Positions 1 to 7,832 of a stretch of DNA of 45,197 nt are shown here, piece by piece. The stretch covers positions 1 through 45,197 of IMG/VR virus record IMGVR_UViG_3300013094_000098, one strand, 5' to 3'. The stretch is from a virus. The notes beneath the pieces were generated by a model. That model saw only the letters and a program-made list of their open reading frames with translations, made no database searches and was not told the DNA's origin. Position 1 is the stretch's first letter. Every line of letters starts with the position of its first letter. The translations under genes were made by a program, and so were the position numbers.

Positions 1-870
1 ATACCAGGCAGACTGCAAGCGAGTCTCCTGTGAATGACCAAGCAAATGGTCAGTCGTATACGTCACGGCATTGAATGCCTGCCAGAACGTACCCTTGCCA
101 AACTCTGCGCCAGGCTGAGTCTCAAGAACAGCCAAAGCCTGTTCTGCAGGACGAGACATCACAGAGTTGTCCTTCTTAGTAAGAGAAGGAAACACTTCCT
201 TGAGATAGTTGCTAAGAGAATCCACAGAGAAGTTCTTTGATGAAAGAAACTCTGCCATTTCCTTATATGTACCCATCTTGTTCTTAGCAATACCAAGAGT
301 CTGCTTGACTAGTTCAGGCTCAAAACTACGACGATGGTTAAGACGAACCATAAGATCACTTTTGCCAGCAAGAGATAAAGTAAGAGTGTTATTACAAACG
401 ACGCGAATCGGAGTAAACCGAATATCAACGCACTTACCATACTCATGAGGATTAGAAAACAAAAGATAAGAATCAACACGATCGCCTCCAAGAATCTCAA
501 ACGAATCTTTAACCTTTGCCAAGGCCCATACATTCTTACCTTGCTTAAGAGATCCAGCGGTGTGCATCTCCATATCACCTTCCATCACGAACTCATTGAA
601 GAATTCAAATGCTTCATGGTTCTGTACTGGTTTCCAATCATCAGAAACAACAGAGAGGATTGACTTATCAGAAGAACGTACCAAAGCCTGATCTTCAGTA
701 ATTACCTTCTGTCCATCTACCTCACAAAAGGTAGGATACTTATCAACAGTCCAATTAAGGCCTGCTTTATCTAACATCTGAACCGGTGTCAGATCATTAT
801 GAACTTCAACACCAAGACCGTGCCAAGGGGTTTCACCAGCCCAAGCCATTGTTTCAACTTCATGTGCCAT
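1..870 (-). CDS. DUF932 family protein, C-terminus cut by window edge
   Basis: An open frame of 290 codons runs from ATG at 870 to base 1 without a stop, so the gene continues outside the window. The N-terminus has MAHEVETMAWAGETPWHGLG, the hallmark of the DUF932 (phage/plasmid-like TIGR03299) family. These proteins are found in many phages and plasmids; their biochemical role is unknown. A good ribosome site, GGAGAAGTGAA, precedes the ATG, and a sigma70-like promoter lies at 917-945, so this is probably an early gene transcribed on its own. Family call is confident; function is not known. Confidence 0.85.
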   Translation of the reverse strand, partial: MAHEVETMAWAGETPWHGLGVEVHNDLTPVQMLDKAGLNWTVDKYPTFCEVDGQKVITEDQALVRSSDKSILSVVSDDWKPVQNHEAFEFFNEFVMEGDMEMHTAGSLKQGKNVWALAKVKDSFEILGGDRVDSYLLFSNPHEYGKCVDIRFTPIRVVCNNTLTLSLAGKSDLMVRLNHRRSFEPELVKQTLGIAKNKMGTYKEMAEFLSSKNFSVDSLSNYLKEVFPSLTKKDNSVMSRPAEQALAVLETQPGAEFGKGTFWQAFNAVTYTTDHLLGHSQETRLQSAWY

Positions 871-916
871 TTCACTTCTCCATTATGTATCGGCTACAAT
901 TTCATCTTACATTATT

Positions 917-945
917 ATATTAGGCTAGTTTTTTAATTAAATCAA
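917..945 (-). promoter_or_regulatory. early sigma70-like promoter for the DUF932 gene
   Basis: On the minus strand TTGATT (940-945) and TAATAT (917-922) are separated by 17 bp. The leader then carries AATGGAGA before the start codon, as at other early genes in this window. It is less similar to the shared promoter block than the others. Confidence 0.6.
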
Positions 946-960
946 CCGGTATTTTGAAAA

Positions 961-1578
961 TTACTCAGAATATTTTTTCATTGTACCGTCAGGATGCACA
1001 TGATATGCATGGAATCTGACATGAGGATATTCTTTTTTCAAACCCAGGAAAGCCTTGAGATTTTCATGGCTGTCGTCATACATTCTTACATGAGTATAAG
1101 GATGGGTATCTAAGTGATGACGAATAAATGTTAATTTCTTTTCAGCTGGCTTTTCATTACCAGGTATATTGCCAGCCCTATGCACATGAATCTTATCCAT
1201 GTGAAGTATGCCGTGTTGAGATAAGGTGTTTAAGAATTTATGCTTATTATCAAAGTCTGCACGAGCTGTATTAATAACAACCTTATTCTTAGGATTTCTT
1301 AAAGTAGTGGCTTGGGTAGCATTAATCGTTCTGATCATCTTTTTAATAGGATGAGAATGACTAAAAACCTTTGCACTTCTAAATTCATGGTAATCATAAT
1401 GATGACCTGGTGGTAGTTTGTGATGATTATATTCAGAAGTTGTTAATTTTTCAACTGTATGTCCATCTGCATTCTTGACATGAACTTTAGCATTGGAATG
1501 AACCAAAGTATCATCCACGTCAAAAACATGAAGGGTTGAACTAGCATTTTCTTGAAGATAACTTTTAAATGTAATCAT
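961..1578 (-). CDS. HAD-superfamily phosphatase with capsid-targeting-like N-terminus
   Basis: The 205-residue protein has HAD motif I DVDDT (residues 20-24), a motif II-like INTARAD and a motif IV-like YDDSHEN, so it should be a metal-dependent phosphatase; the substrate is unknown. I choose ATG 1578 because the upstream in-frame start is a TTG inside the preceding gene. The resulting N-terminus, MITFKSYLQE, resembles the T4 capsid-targeting peptide of internal proteins, which ends in the gp21 cleavage motif (I/L)xE. The protein may therefore be packaged in the head and injected; that is inference. Histidines are very abundant. No clear ribosome site is seen. Confidence 0.75.
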   Translation of the reverse strand: MITFKSYLQENASSTLHVFDVDDTLVHSNAKVHVKNADGHTVEKLTTSEYNHHKLPPGHHYDYHEFRSAKVFSHSHPIKKMIRTINATQATTLRNPKNKVVINTARADFDNKHKFLNTLSQHGILHMDKIHVHRAGNIPGNEKPAEKKLTFIRHHLDTHPYTHVRMYDDSHENLKAFLGLKKEYPHVRFHAYHVHPDGTMKKYSE

Positions 1579-1585
1579 ATAATAT

Positions 1586-1879
1586 TTATTGGCAAATCGT
1601 TTTATAAGCTTCAACTTGCTGATTATCTACAATCACATTACCAACAAATACCTTACGGCAAACAGGTTGATACTGCTGTTGATAACGAGGTTGTGACATT
1701 TCCATCAAAGCTCCACCAACAATCAAACCACCAAACAATGGTGCAACCCAATTACCACCACCATTACCGCGATATTCACGATGACCTTCATAACGGCGAT
1801 GCTGCCAATCATAATTATCAGCATGAGCCATTGAGGTCATGGCAATCGTGGCAGTCAAAGCTAAAATAATCTTACGCAT
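1586..1879 (-). CDS. small exported protein with Sec signal peptide
   Basis: The 97-residue product starts with a basic end and hydrophobic core followed by an AHA cleavage-like site near residue 20 (MRKIILALTATIAMTSMAHA). The mature part is rich in Tyr, Arg and Gly, contains a glycine-rich hydrophobic patch (APLFGGLIVGGALM) and two cysteines near the C-terminus that could form a disulfide. It is probably periplasmic or membrane-associated. GGAG lies seven bases before the ATG, inside the end of the ArfA-like gene, with which it overlaps by 8 bases. No family is recognised. Confidence 0.7.
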   Translation of the reverse strand: MRKIILALTATIAMTSMAHADNYDWQHRRYEGHREYRGNGGGNWVAPLFGGLIVGGALMEMSQPRYQQQYQPVCRKVFVGNVIVDNQQVEAYKTICQ

Positions 1880-2003
1880 TTACTTTCTCCAACTTCTTAC
1901 GGCTATATGAACCCCGACCTTTTTTAGATAGCACAATGCGCCGGTGATATTTACGATCAGCCAGCGCTTTTGCAGGTGCGGATTTATGAACTGTTTTCAT
2001 CAT
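1872..2003 (-). CDS. ArfA-like alternative ribosome-rescue factor (43 aa)
   Basis: A 43-codon frame begins with ATG ATG at 2003. Its centre reads D-x-x-Y-x-x-R-I followed by SKKGRGSYSRKK, closely matching the core of E. coli ArfA, where DPLFRQRV is followed by KKGKGSYMRK. ArfA recruits release factor 2 to ribosomes stalled on mRNAs without a stop codon. The ORF is short and basic, like the truncated active form of ArfA. A strong promoter at 2010-2038 puts the expected transcription start at or next to the ATG, so the mRNA is probably leaderless. Family call rests on the motif only; other small basic phage proteins share part of it. Confidence 0.65.
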   Translation of the reverse strand: MMKTVHKSAPAKALADRKYHRRIVLSKKGRGSYSRKKLEKVNA

Positions 2004-2009
2004 ATTATT

Positions 2010-2038
2010 AATATACGATATTTTAAAAAATAAAGCAA
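2010..2038 (-). promoter_or_regulatory. early sigma70-like promoter for the ArfA-like gene
   Basis: Minus strand TTGCTT (2033-2038), a 17 bp spacer containing TTTAAAATATCG, and TATATT (2010-2015). This is the same block as at 11450, 24284, 24770 and 25309. Only six bases separate the -10 element from the ATG. Confidence 0.75.
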
Positions 2039-2051
2039 CCCGGTTTTTTGA

Positions 2052-2447
2052 TTAAAATCTGTTCCCAATTGTGTATTTTGTTACCAAATTCCAGTTGTTT
2101 TTATCCTTAAACGGGATAATTTTGACCTGATTTAGAGGGGCTACGGGATCATCTGTCTTTTGAGGGTCAACTTGATTAATAAGATTCCATTCCTCTAATA
2201 GGATAACAATCCTATTTCTTCTAGAAATATCACCTTCAGAAAAATCAGCTTCTTTACCATCCAAAAGGAATAATTCTTTAAAATGAACTATATAATATTT
2301 ACCCTGCTTATGGAGAATATGGCAGGACTGATATAGCGTATTTTCTTTTTTAGATGCTAGACCAATACGGGAAAGTGTTTCTCTTACTTTTAAAAAATCT
2401 TCGGCATTATTAAGGGTCACTTCCACCAGTTGATTTAGATTGAACAT
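2052..2447 (-). CDS. regA: RegA translational repressor
   Basis: The 131-residue protein is a clear RegA homologue. It shares with T4 RegA the blocks EDFLKVRETLSRIG, LYQSCHILHKQGKYYIVHFK and the C-terminal KYTIGN. T4 RegA binds the ribosome sites of many early mRNAs, including those of genes 44 and 45, and stops their translation. I choose ATG 2447 rather than an in-frame GTG at 2456, because AAAGGTGG is correctly spaced before the ATG and includes the GTG. The start overlaps the end of gene 62 by 38 bases, as the last gene of the 45-44-62-regA operon. Confidence 0.95.
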   Translation of the reverse strand: MFNLNQLVEVTLNNAEDFLKVRETLSRIGLASKKENTLYQSCHILHKQGKYYIVHFKELFLLDGKEADFSEGDISRRNRIVILLEEWNLINQVDPQKTDDPVAPLNQVKIIPFKDKNNWNLVTKYTIGNRF

Positions 2448-2835
2448 GATTACCACCTTTTATTATTTTTGTTTTTATAAGGCCAATTTGTTCTTTGGAT
2501 AAAACTTTACTAATATCCAAAGCCTTCATGTAACTTATTTTATAATATTCTTGTATACTTTCTATGTCAGCATTCTCAACAGGCTTAGCCCACTTTGAAA
2601 ACCTTTTTCCAGATCGTATACTATTTAGGTAATAATCATTTTGAAGTGCTGAATCAATGTGTTTTGACTGGTTTATCTCATTAGCATACATGATTGTGTC
2701 TACAAAATAAGATAAAGCCCTATTTACTAGGAACGGGTTGTATAATTTTTCCATAAGATCAGGGTTATCTGATTCCCTAATCAAATCCTTTTTAGCTCCA
2801 TTAATGTTAGTGACAAAGTCAAAAGGATTGCTCAT
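2410..2835 (-). CDS. 62: clamp loader small subunit gp62
   Basis: This 141-residue product follows gene 44 with a 4-base overlap, the same order as in T4. The sequence NPFLVNRALSYF and SGKRFSKWAK match the conserved core of gp62. With gp44 it forms the complex that loads the gp45 clamp onto primer-template DNA. It is shorter than T4 gp62 (187 residues), mainly towards the C-terminus, which ends in a Ser/Gly-rich tail. Position and motifs together make the call firm. Confidence 0.88.
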   Translation of the reverse strand: MSNPFDFVTNINGAKKDLIRESDNPDLMEKLYNPFLVNRALSYFVDTIMYANEINQSKHIDSALQNDYYLNSIRSGKRFSKWAKPVENADIESIQEYYKISYMKALDISKVLSKEQIGLIKTKIIKGGNHVQSKSTGGSDP

Positions 2836-3767
2836 TGGAACTCAATGTTAATCATGCATTCAGTTAAGAAAGCAGTAAGGTTAATTTCATGATCAGCCAC
2901 GAAAGCAGCTTGATATTGATACTTAGAAATAATTAAAACTAACTCAGGAATAGAAGTTGGTTTGATAAACTGATAAGCTTGATCGTAAAATTTACGAAAT
3001 AAACCAGTAGAATCAGAATCTAAATTCTCACCAACCCATTTACGAACCTCTGCGAAGTTCTTAGCTTTAACTAACCCTACAAGAGATTTAAAAGAATCAT
3101 CAGATAGATTAACAAATATGCCGGAGTCAATTGTTCCATTTACGGAGTATCTCTGTAACTCATTAAGCACGCGACGCCAATCAGGCATATGCTTAGAAAC
3201 AAGATCAGCAACAACGGCTTTATCAAATGTAACATTTTCAGTTTCCAGAATCTTGCATGTTCTCTTAAAGAACTGTGCAGCTAGCTTTGGATATTCACTC
3301 TTATTTATTTTAAATTCTACGACAGAGCACCTTGAATGAAGTGGCTCGATGATTCTGTTCTTAAAGTTGCATGTGAGAATGAACCCACAATTACGCGAGA
3401 ACTCTTCCATGAAGTTTCGAAGGGCTGGCTGTGTGGAGTTTGCGTTAAGATAGTCAGCCTCATCAAGGATAACATATTTCCTGCCCCCTGAAAAGGATAC
3501 TGAGGAAGCAAACTGTTGGATGTCGTTACGAAGCGTGTCGATGTTTCCATTCATACTCCCGTTGATTACAATATAGTCAGCACCAATTTGTTCTAACATA
3601 GCCTTGGCTACTGTTGTCTTACCAACACCAGCTGTTCCTGTTAGTAATAAGTTAGGTATTTCACCATTGACAACAAATTGCCGAAAGGTCTGTTTAAGAC
3701 CCTCCGGCAGAATGCAATCATCAATGGTCTTAGGGCGATATTTTTCTACCCATAAGAACTCATCCAT
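2832..3767 (-). CDS. 44: clamp loader AAA+ ATPase gp44
   Basis: The 311-residue AAA+ protein has Walker A GTAGVGKT (44-51), Walker B DEAD (102-105), a sensor 1 region ending ILTCN and the SRC arginine-finger motif HSRCSVV. It belongs to the gp44 / RFC small-subunit group and uses ATP to open and load the gp45 sliding clamp. It begins WVEKYRPKT, typical of clamp loaders. GAGGTGA lies before the ATG and overlaps the stop region of gene 45, the type of site RegA regulates in T4. Confidence 0.96.
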   Translation of the reverse strand: MDEFLWVEKYRPKTIDDCILPEGLKQTFRQFVVNGEIPNLLLTGTAGVGKTTVAKAMLEQIGADYIVINGSMNGNIDTLRNDIQQFASSVSFSGGRKYVILDEADYLNANSTQPALRNFMEEFSRNCGFILTCNFKNRIIEPLHSRCSVVEFKINKSEYPKLAAQFFKRTCKILETENVTFDKAVVADLVSKHMPDWRRVLNELQRYSVNGTIDSGIFVNLSDDSFKSLVGLVKAKNFAEVRKWVGENLDSDSTGLFRKFYDQAYQFIKPTSIPELVLIISKYQYQAAFVADHEINLTAFLTECMINIEFQ

Positions 3768-3778
3768 TTTTTATCACC

Positions 3779-4444
3779 TCAGTTTGTAAACGAACTATTA
3801 GCCTTAGTGGCTACATAATAAAGGACATTACTGGACTTCCATTGTGAAAGCCCTCTAGCTGATATCTTAACACTATAGTCTGCTGAAATCAACTTAATAA
3901 TATCAGAGACATCAAAATACATTGAGAATGTTTTATCCGTCTCACCAACACTAATACCAAAAATATCAGTAGTTGGATTTTTAGAATTGGTAGCAGTGAT
4001 AGTGATGGTTTGGCCATCTCCTACCACTGCAATATCCGGCAACTGTAGAACTGCTGTGGCTCTCACTACACGTTGCAGTTCTTCCTGAGAAATGGAGAAC
4101 TCAACATCAGCCGCCGGAAAATTGATAGACTTATTAGGGTCTGGTGCAACAATCATAGAAGGATCAGCAAACGTATAATTCACAGATTGATTTTCAGATA
4201 AGATCTTTACTTGCTTAGTTCCAAAATTAAATTCAGGTTCTTTGAACAAGGAGATCACACCCAAGAACTTAGACATTTCATAGATAGCGAACCTGCTAGG
4301 AAATGTCTCTTCTACGGTAGCCACTGCATAGATAGATTTAGTGACTGTCATCGTTGTTAGAACATCACCAGGATTAACCAACAGAGATGGGTTAATAGAG
4401 GCAAAGTTCTTGAGAATGTTAATTGTATTTTCACTTAACTTCAT
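3779..4444 (-). CDS. 45: sliding clamp gp45
   Basis: The 221-residue protein has the length and sequence pattern of gp45, including the N-terminal MKLSENTINILKNFA and the C-terminal strand region that ends the two-domain clamp fold. As a trimer it encircles DNA, tethers the polymerase, and in T4-type phages is also the mobile activator of late transcription together with gp55. It leads the 45-44-62-regA set, with 11 bases between its stop and gene 44. Confidence 0.95.
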   Translation of the reverse strand: MKLSENTINILKNFASINPSLLVNPGDVLTTMTVTKSIYAVATVEETFPSRFAIYEMSKFLGVISLFKEPEFNFGTKQVKILSENQSVNYTFADPSMIVAPDPNKSINFPAADVEFSISQEELQRVVRATAVLQLPDIAVVGDGQTITITATNSKNPTTDIFGISVGETDKTFSMYFDVSDIIKLISADYSVKISARGLSQWKSSNVLYYVATKANSSFTN

Positions 4445-4459
4445 AATATAATTACCCCA

Positions 4460-5524
4460 TTAAACCTTTTTAAATTTCTTGAGAAGTTCAGAATTGTTCA
4501 AAGATACTGGTTGTACCTGAGGTACTTGTGGTTGACCACCGTTCTTAAACTTCTTAAGAAGATCAGCATCTGCTGTTGCAGAAGCACCAATTGAGGCCAA
4601 CGCAGGAAGCTTACCACCAAACACGTATGTGCCTGTGTGTTGTAGATGCATCCAAGGGCAGAGCCATACCTTCATTCCCATATTGCGAACTAGCTGGCAG
4701 AACCAATAATCTTCTGAAAGATAACGCTTAGATCTCTTGCTAGCCTTATCTTCAATATCAGCCATGATATCATCAATCATCTTAGCAATCTGGTCTGGAT
4801 CGTTTAAACGGGCTTCTTTGATACGATTCATAGCTTCTGTAAGAGCACCAACACGATCAAGACCATCAATCTCAGCCTGGAAGTACTGATGAATTTCACG
4901 TGAACCATCAAATGCTTCTGTGCGAACATGATCTGGCTTGTAAGAATATTGAGGATAATGTTGAGCAAACTTCTCAAAGGTTTTACGACGAACCATCATG
5001 AAGCCTGTACCAGTCTCAAGAACCTGTGCAGGTTCATCTAAACGAATGGTGCGGGATTCTTCAGTGTCATCAATAGCAGGATTGAAAACGAAGTCACCAA
5101 CAAAGTCTTCAAGTTGATTTGGATTTTGATCAGCCATGCCCTTATCAACAGCCAACTTAATCTTTTCCCATGTAATACACTTCTTAGGATATGGTGCTGC
5201 AATAACATCATAATCAGATTCAGGAGTCTGCAATGCCATCATAGCAATAACATCCTGAGGATTGAATCCAATGTCAGAGTCAATGAACAAAAGATGTTCA
5301 GAATCAGAACGCATAAATTCATCAACACAATAGTTACGTGCGCGTGTGATCAATGATTCATTAAACAAGAAGTAAGAACGTACTTCAATTCCATAACGAA
5401 CACAGAGAGCAGTTAAGTCACACAATGAACGAGTATACATACCACCTGCAATACCACCATACATTGGGGTAGCTACAAATAGCTTACGTTGTCTTAGAGC
5501 ATCAATATCAATTTTAATTTCCAT
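4460..5524 (-). CDS. glycosyltransferase-like protein (GT-A fold)
   Basis: The 354-residue protein starts with a Rossmann-like strand (LFVATPMYGG), followed by RARNYCVDEFM and the metal-binding type motif LLFIDSDIGF near residue 85. DSD is the DxD-like motif of GT-A glycosyltransferases. A middle segment (GTGFMMVRRKTFE) and SEDYWFCQLVRNMG also fit GT2-like folds. The acceptor is unknown: DNA, host surface or a virion protein are all possible. The C-terminus carries two copies of LLKKFK about 25 residues apart, joined by a Pro/Gln-rich linker. It lies 15 bases upstream of gene 45 in the same operon. Confidence 0.75.
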   Translation of the reverse strand: MEIKIDIDALRQRKLFVATPMYGGIAGGMYTRSLCDLTALCVRYGIEVRSYFLFNESLITRARNYCVDEFMRSDSEHLLFIDSDIGFNPQDVIAMMALQTPESDYDVIAAPYPKKCITWEKIKLAVDKGMADQNPNQLEDFVGDFVFNPAIDDTEESRTIRLDEPAQVLETGTGFMMVRRKTFEKFAQHYPQYSYKPDHVRTEAFDGSREIHQYFQAEIDGLDRVGALTEAMNRIKEARLNDPDQIAKMIDDIMADIEDKASKRSKRYLSEDYWFCQLVRNMGMKVWLCPWMHLQHTGTYVFGGKLPALASIGASATADADLLKKFKNGGQPQVPQVQPVSLNNSELLKKFKKV

Positions 5525-5543
5525 TTTTTATTTTTCCTTATTA

Positions 5544-5735
5544 TTACCAAGAACCATTATCGATCCATAATACTAGTTTTACTGGACCAAATTCTAAATA
5601 TGTATCAACAACCAATCCCGGATCCATATCATTCTTGGTGACCCAACTGAAATCAATATGCCACGAGAATGGATTGAGATTAAATATTATTAATAAATTA
5701 GAATATTTAATATAATTAAGTATATTTTTTATCAT
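5544..5735 (-). CDS. conserved small phage protein, unknown function
   Basis: The 63-residue frame from ATG 5735 overlaps the end of the Dcd-like gene by 20 bases. Its sequence NPFSWHIDFSWVTKND and FGPVKLVLWIDNGSW has the pattern of a small protein seen in many unrelated phages, with alternating aromatic and hydrophobic residues that suggest beta strands. No signal peptide is obvious; the hydrophobic N-terminal part (NLLIIFNLNPF) is short. The ribosome site is weak (GGTAAAG). Function unknown. Confidence 0.6.
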   Translation of the reverse strand: MIKNILNYIKYSNLLIIFNLNPFSWHIDFSWVTKNDMDPGLVVDTYLEFGPVKLVLWIDNGSW

Positions 5736-6225
5736 GTTCTTTACCAAGACCATAATCCCCATCATACTTCTTCAATGATTCTGACTTGAAGAGTAAGAAT
5801 TGACCTACACGTGTTCCCTTCTTAATCTTAGCAGGAGCGCCTGTAACATGAAGTGTGCCCGCCATAACACCATCATAACCTGAATCATAAAGGCCACTAG
5901 TGATATAAACACCATTACGGTTTAATGTTGAACGAGTGATAACCCATCCAGCCTCACCTTCACCTACACTAATAATGTTCTCCATAACAATTTCATATGA
6001 ACCTGGATTCAAATAGAAATAACCATCTGCGTCAGGACGCATTTCTTGAGAACCACGATGTAGCTTTTGTTCTTTACCATCAACCTCACCAATAGTAAAT
6101 AGTACAGGCTTGATAGCCAATACCTTATCCAATCTAAGATCAACAGCATTAGGTTGGATATCACCTTCCAACATATTAGTTAGACCTGATTTGGTTTTCT
6201 TTGAAGCAATATGTATCATACTCAT
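5716..6225 (-). CDS. dCTP deaminase / dUTPase family enzyme
   Basis: The 169-residue protein has IQPNAVDLRLD (23-33), like motif I of dCTP deaminase, then TRSTLNRNG (97-105) and GLYDSGYDG (111-119), which fits dUTPase motif III with its catalytic Asp. The C-terminal YDGDYG and EHDKKY resemble Dcd. In the usual alignment the Dcd catalytic Glu position (TLE) is not glutamate here (GTLHVTG), so dUTP hydrolysis may be more likely than deamination. It overlaps the amidotransferase gene by 4 bases. It would supply dUMP for dTTP synthesis and keep uracil out of DNA. Confidence 0.8.
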   Translation of the reverse strand: MSMIHIASKKTKSGLTNMLEGDIQPNAVDLRLDKVLAIKPVLFTIGEVDGKEQKLHRGSQEMRPDADGYFYLNPGSYEIVMENIISVGEGEAGWVITRSTLNRNGVYITSGLYDSGYDGVMAGTLHVTGAPAKIKKGTRVGQFLLFKSESLKKYDGDYGLGKEHDKKYT

Positions 6226-6851
6226 AAATCAATTCCGTAATAAGGGTTTTCGACAGTATTAAAAATCCCATCTCTCATAATACCTTCTCCTGGATTAAAT
6301 GTCCAGATAATATTAGCAGGCAATGATTGTGAGTTTTCAAATTTAGTAGATGAGATATTGTGATCATCATCAATAAACAAAGGTGAAATAAGATTGCGAA
6401 ATAATTGCAATCCTTCCATCGGGCTATAGTAAACACAAGAGAATGTTCCATCAATATCATTCAAATGCCCATCATCGATATATTGACGAAGAATCAAATA
6501 TGTATCCCACGTATTATATCGATCATTTTCATATTGTTGTTTTCTCTCATTAATCCATTTAGTTTTAACAATACCATTATGCCACAAAAGTGTATTACCA
6601 ATCCATGCAGGATGGACAGAGTTAATGTCTTTGTTATCAGTGGTTGGTGCTTGCATATGCGCAATGCAATAATGACCTGGTGGGATGTTAATAGCATCTA
6701 AAGGAATTTCACCCAGTCCACGATTAACCTGAATCGTGTTATCTTCTGGATTATAATAAGAATATGAATAAGAATGTTGACCTCTATAAAGATTCAACTT
6801 TACGAGGTCAATGATCTTATCCTTATTGAAAGAACCAATGATACTGCACAT
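6222..6851 (-). CDS. class II glutamine amidotransferase (Gat domain of Gat-QueC), stand-alone
   Basis: The 209-residue protein begins MCSIIG, so Cys2 becomes the N-terminal nucleophile after Met removal. It also has YRGQHSYSY (22-30), IAHMQAPT and LWHNGIV (89-95), typical of class II amidotransferases. Such domains release ammonia from glutamine. In several phages a Gat domain is fused to QueC and makes 7-amido- or 7-amidino-deazaguanine (archaeosine base) from preQ0. Here it is a separate gene whose ATG overlaps the QueC stop by one base (TAATG), so the two are probably made in equal amounts. Substrate assignment is inference from context. Confidence 0.85.
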   Translation of the reverse strand: MCSIIGSFNKDKIIDLVKLNLYRGQHSYSYSYYNPEDNTIQVNRGLGEIPLDAINIPPGHYCIAHMQAPTTDNKDINSVHPAWIGNTLLWHNGIVKTKWINERKQQYENDRYNTWDTYLILRQYIDDGHLNDIDGTFSCVYYSPMEGLQLFRNLISPLFIDDDHNISSTKFENSQSLPANIIWTFNPGEGIMRDGIFNTVENPYYGIDL

Positions 6852-7597
6852 TAAATAAATCTATCCCACTCGACACCAACGACATAATCAATAGGATCAC
6901 GAACACCAGCTCTAATAAAATTCTGTAGACGCTCCGAACAGCTGGGGCAAACACCACATGACCTTCCAGCATCATCAGGATCATAACAAGTAAGAGTGTA
7001 TTCAAGTTTGACATTACCAAGTTCCTCTGCAATCTTAATTTCTTCCCACTTAGCTAACTGACTGAATGGTGCTTCAAGCTTAACCTTGTGGGTACGATTA
7101 AGACCAGCCACCGCATTCATATTATCAACAAACTTCTGTGATGTATCCCAATAACCATATTCATCATGAACTTGCAATCCAGTAAAGACATGGGAAGCCT
7201 TATTAGATTCTGCAAAGGAGAATGCTAAGGCATTCAAAATCATATTGCGAAATGGCACATATGTTTTAGGTTGTGGATCTCCAAGAACGTCTTTGATGGT
7301 TGGCATAGCCACGTCAGTACCGCCAATATTAGCGCTGACATCCTTTACAATATCACCAAGAATTCCGAGATCCAATACTTTATGAGCAATACCAAGATAT
7401 TCACATGTCTTAGCAGCCATCTCAAGTTCTTTTACTTGCTTCTGTCCATAGTTATAGGAAAGAGCAAAAACACGATCCTTACCATACTTCTCAACAAGGA
7501 TGTATGTCATAATAGATGAATCCATTCCACCTGATAGAACAGATACTACATTTTGATCAGTATCAGGCAATGCTGCCAATGCTTCACTTAGATTCAT
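6851..7597 (-). CDS. queC: 7-cyano-7-deazaguanine synthase QueC
   Basis: The 248-residue protein has the PP-loop LSGGMDSS (21-28) that binds ATP, followed by ALSYNYGQKQVKELE, and a C-terminal zinc site with CYDPDDAGRSCGVCPSC. These are diagnostic of QueC, which converts 7-carboxy-7-deazaguanine to preQ0. ATG 7597 is preferred to a GTG at 7600, since GGGAG lies six bases before it. The start overlaps the DUF3310 gene. Together with folE, queD, queE, gat and dpdA in the window it forms a full 7-deazaguanine DNA modification route. Confidence 0.96.
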   Translation of the reverse strand: MNLSEALAALPDTDQNVVSVLSGGMDSSIMTYILVEKYGKDRVFALSYNYGQKQVKELEMAAKTCEYLGIAHKVLDLGILGDIVKDVSANIGGTDVAMPTIKDVLGDPQPKTYVPFRNMILNALAFSFAESNKASHVFTGLQVHDEYGYWDTSQKFVDNMNAVAGLNRTHKVKLEAPFSQLAKWEEIKIAEELGNVKLEYTLTCYDPDDAGRSCGVCPSCSERLQNFIRAGVRDPIDYVVGVEWDRFI

Positions 7598-7832
7598 CAC
7601 GAACTCCCATCAATCTTTCAATTTCACGATCAACATACCATCTAGCTTTCTTGAGATCTTCAATCTCTTTAGTCAAAGCATCATAACCTTTTTCATCTTT
7701 GCGTCCTGCACGAAGAATATACTTCACAGCATTGCCTCGAGAGAAATTCAAATCAAAGATTTCAATAATATCAATAGCCTGAATACCAGTCTTATTTCCT
7801 TTATAATGATCTGGATTAATCTTATCAACCAT
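7584..7832 (-). CDS. DUF3310 protein
   Basis: This 82-residue protein shows NPDHYKG near the N-terminus, then AIDIIEIFDLNFSRGNAVKY and ILRAGRKDEKG, which is the pattern of DUF3310 (SaV-like) phage proteins, sometimes annotated as nucleotide kinase. It is predicted helical with a charged C-terminus (DLKKARWYVDREIERL). The biochemical role of the family is not established. It is embedded between dpdA and queC with overlaps on both sides, so it may assist in nucleotide or modification metabolism; that is context only. Confidence 0.85.
   Translation of the reverse strand: MVDKINPDHYKGNKTGIQAIDIIEIFDLNFSRGNAVKYILRAGRKDEKGYDALTKEIEDLKKARWYVDREIERLMGVRDESK

Noticed and set aside
1583-1590. Late promoter AATAAATA before the HAD phosphatase
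   Set aside because: It is only about five bases from the ATG, one base off the octamer, and lacks a ribosome site; a chance AT-rich match is as likely.
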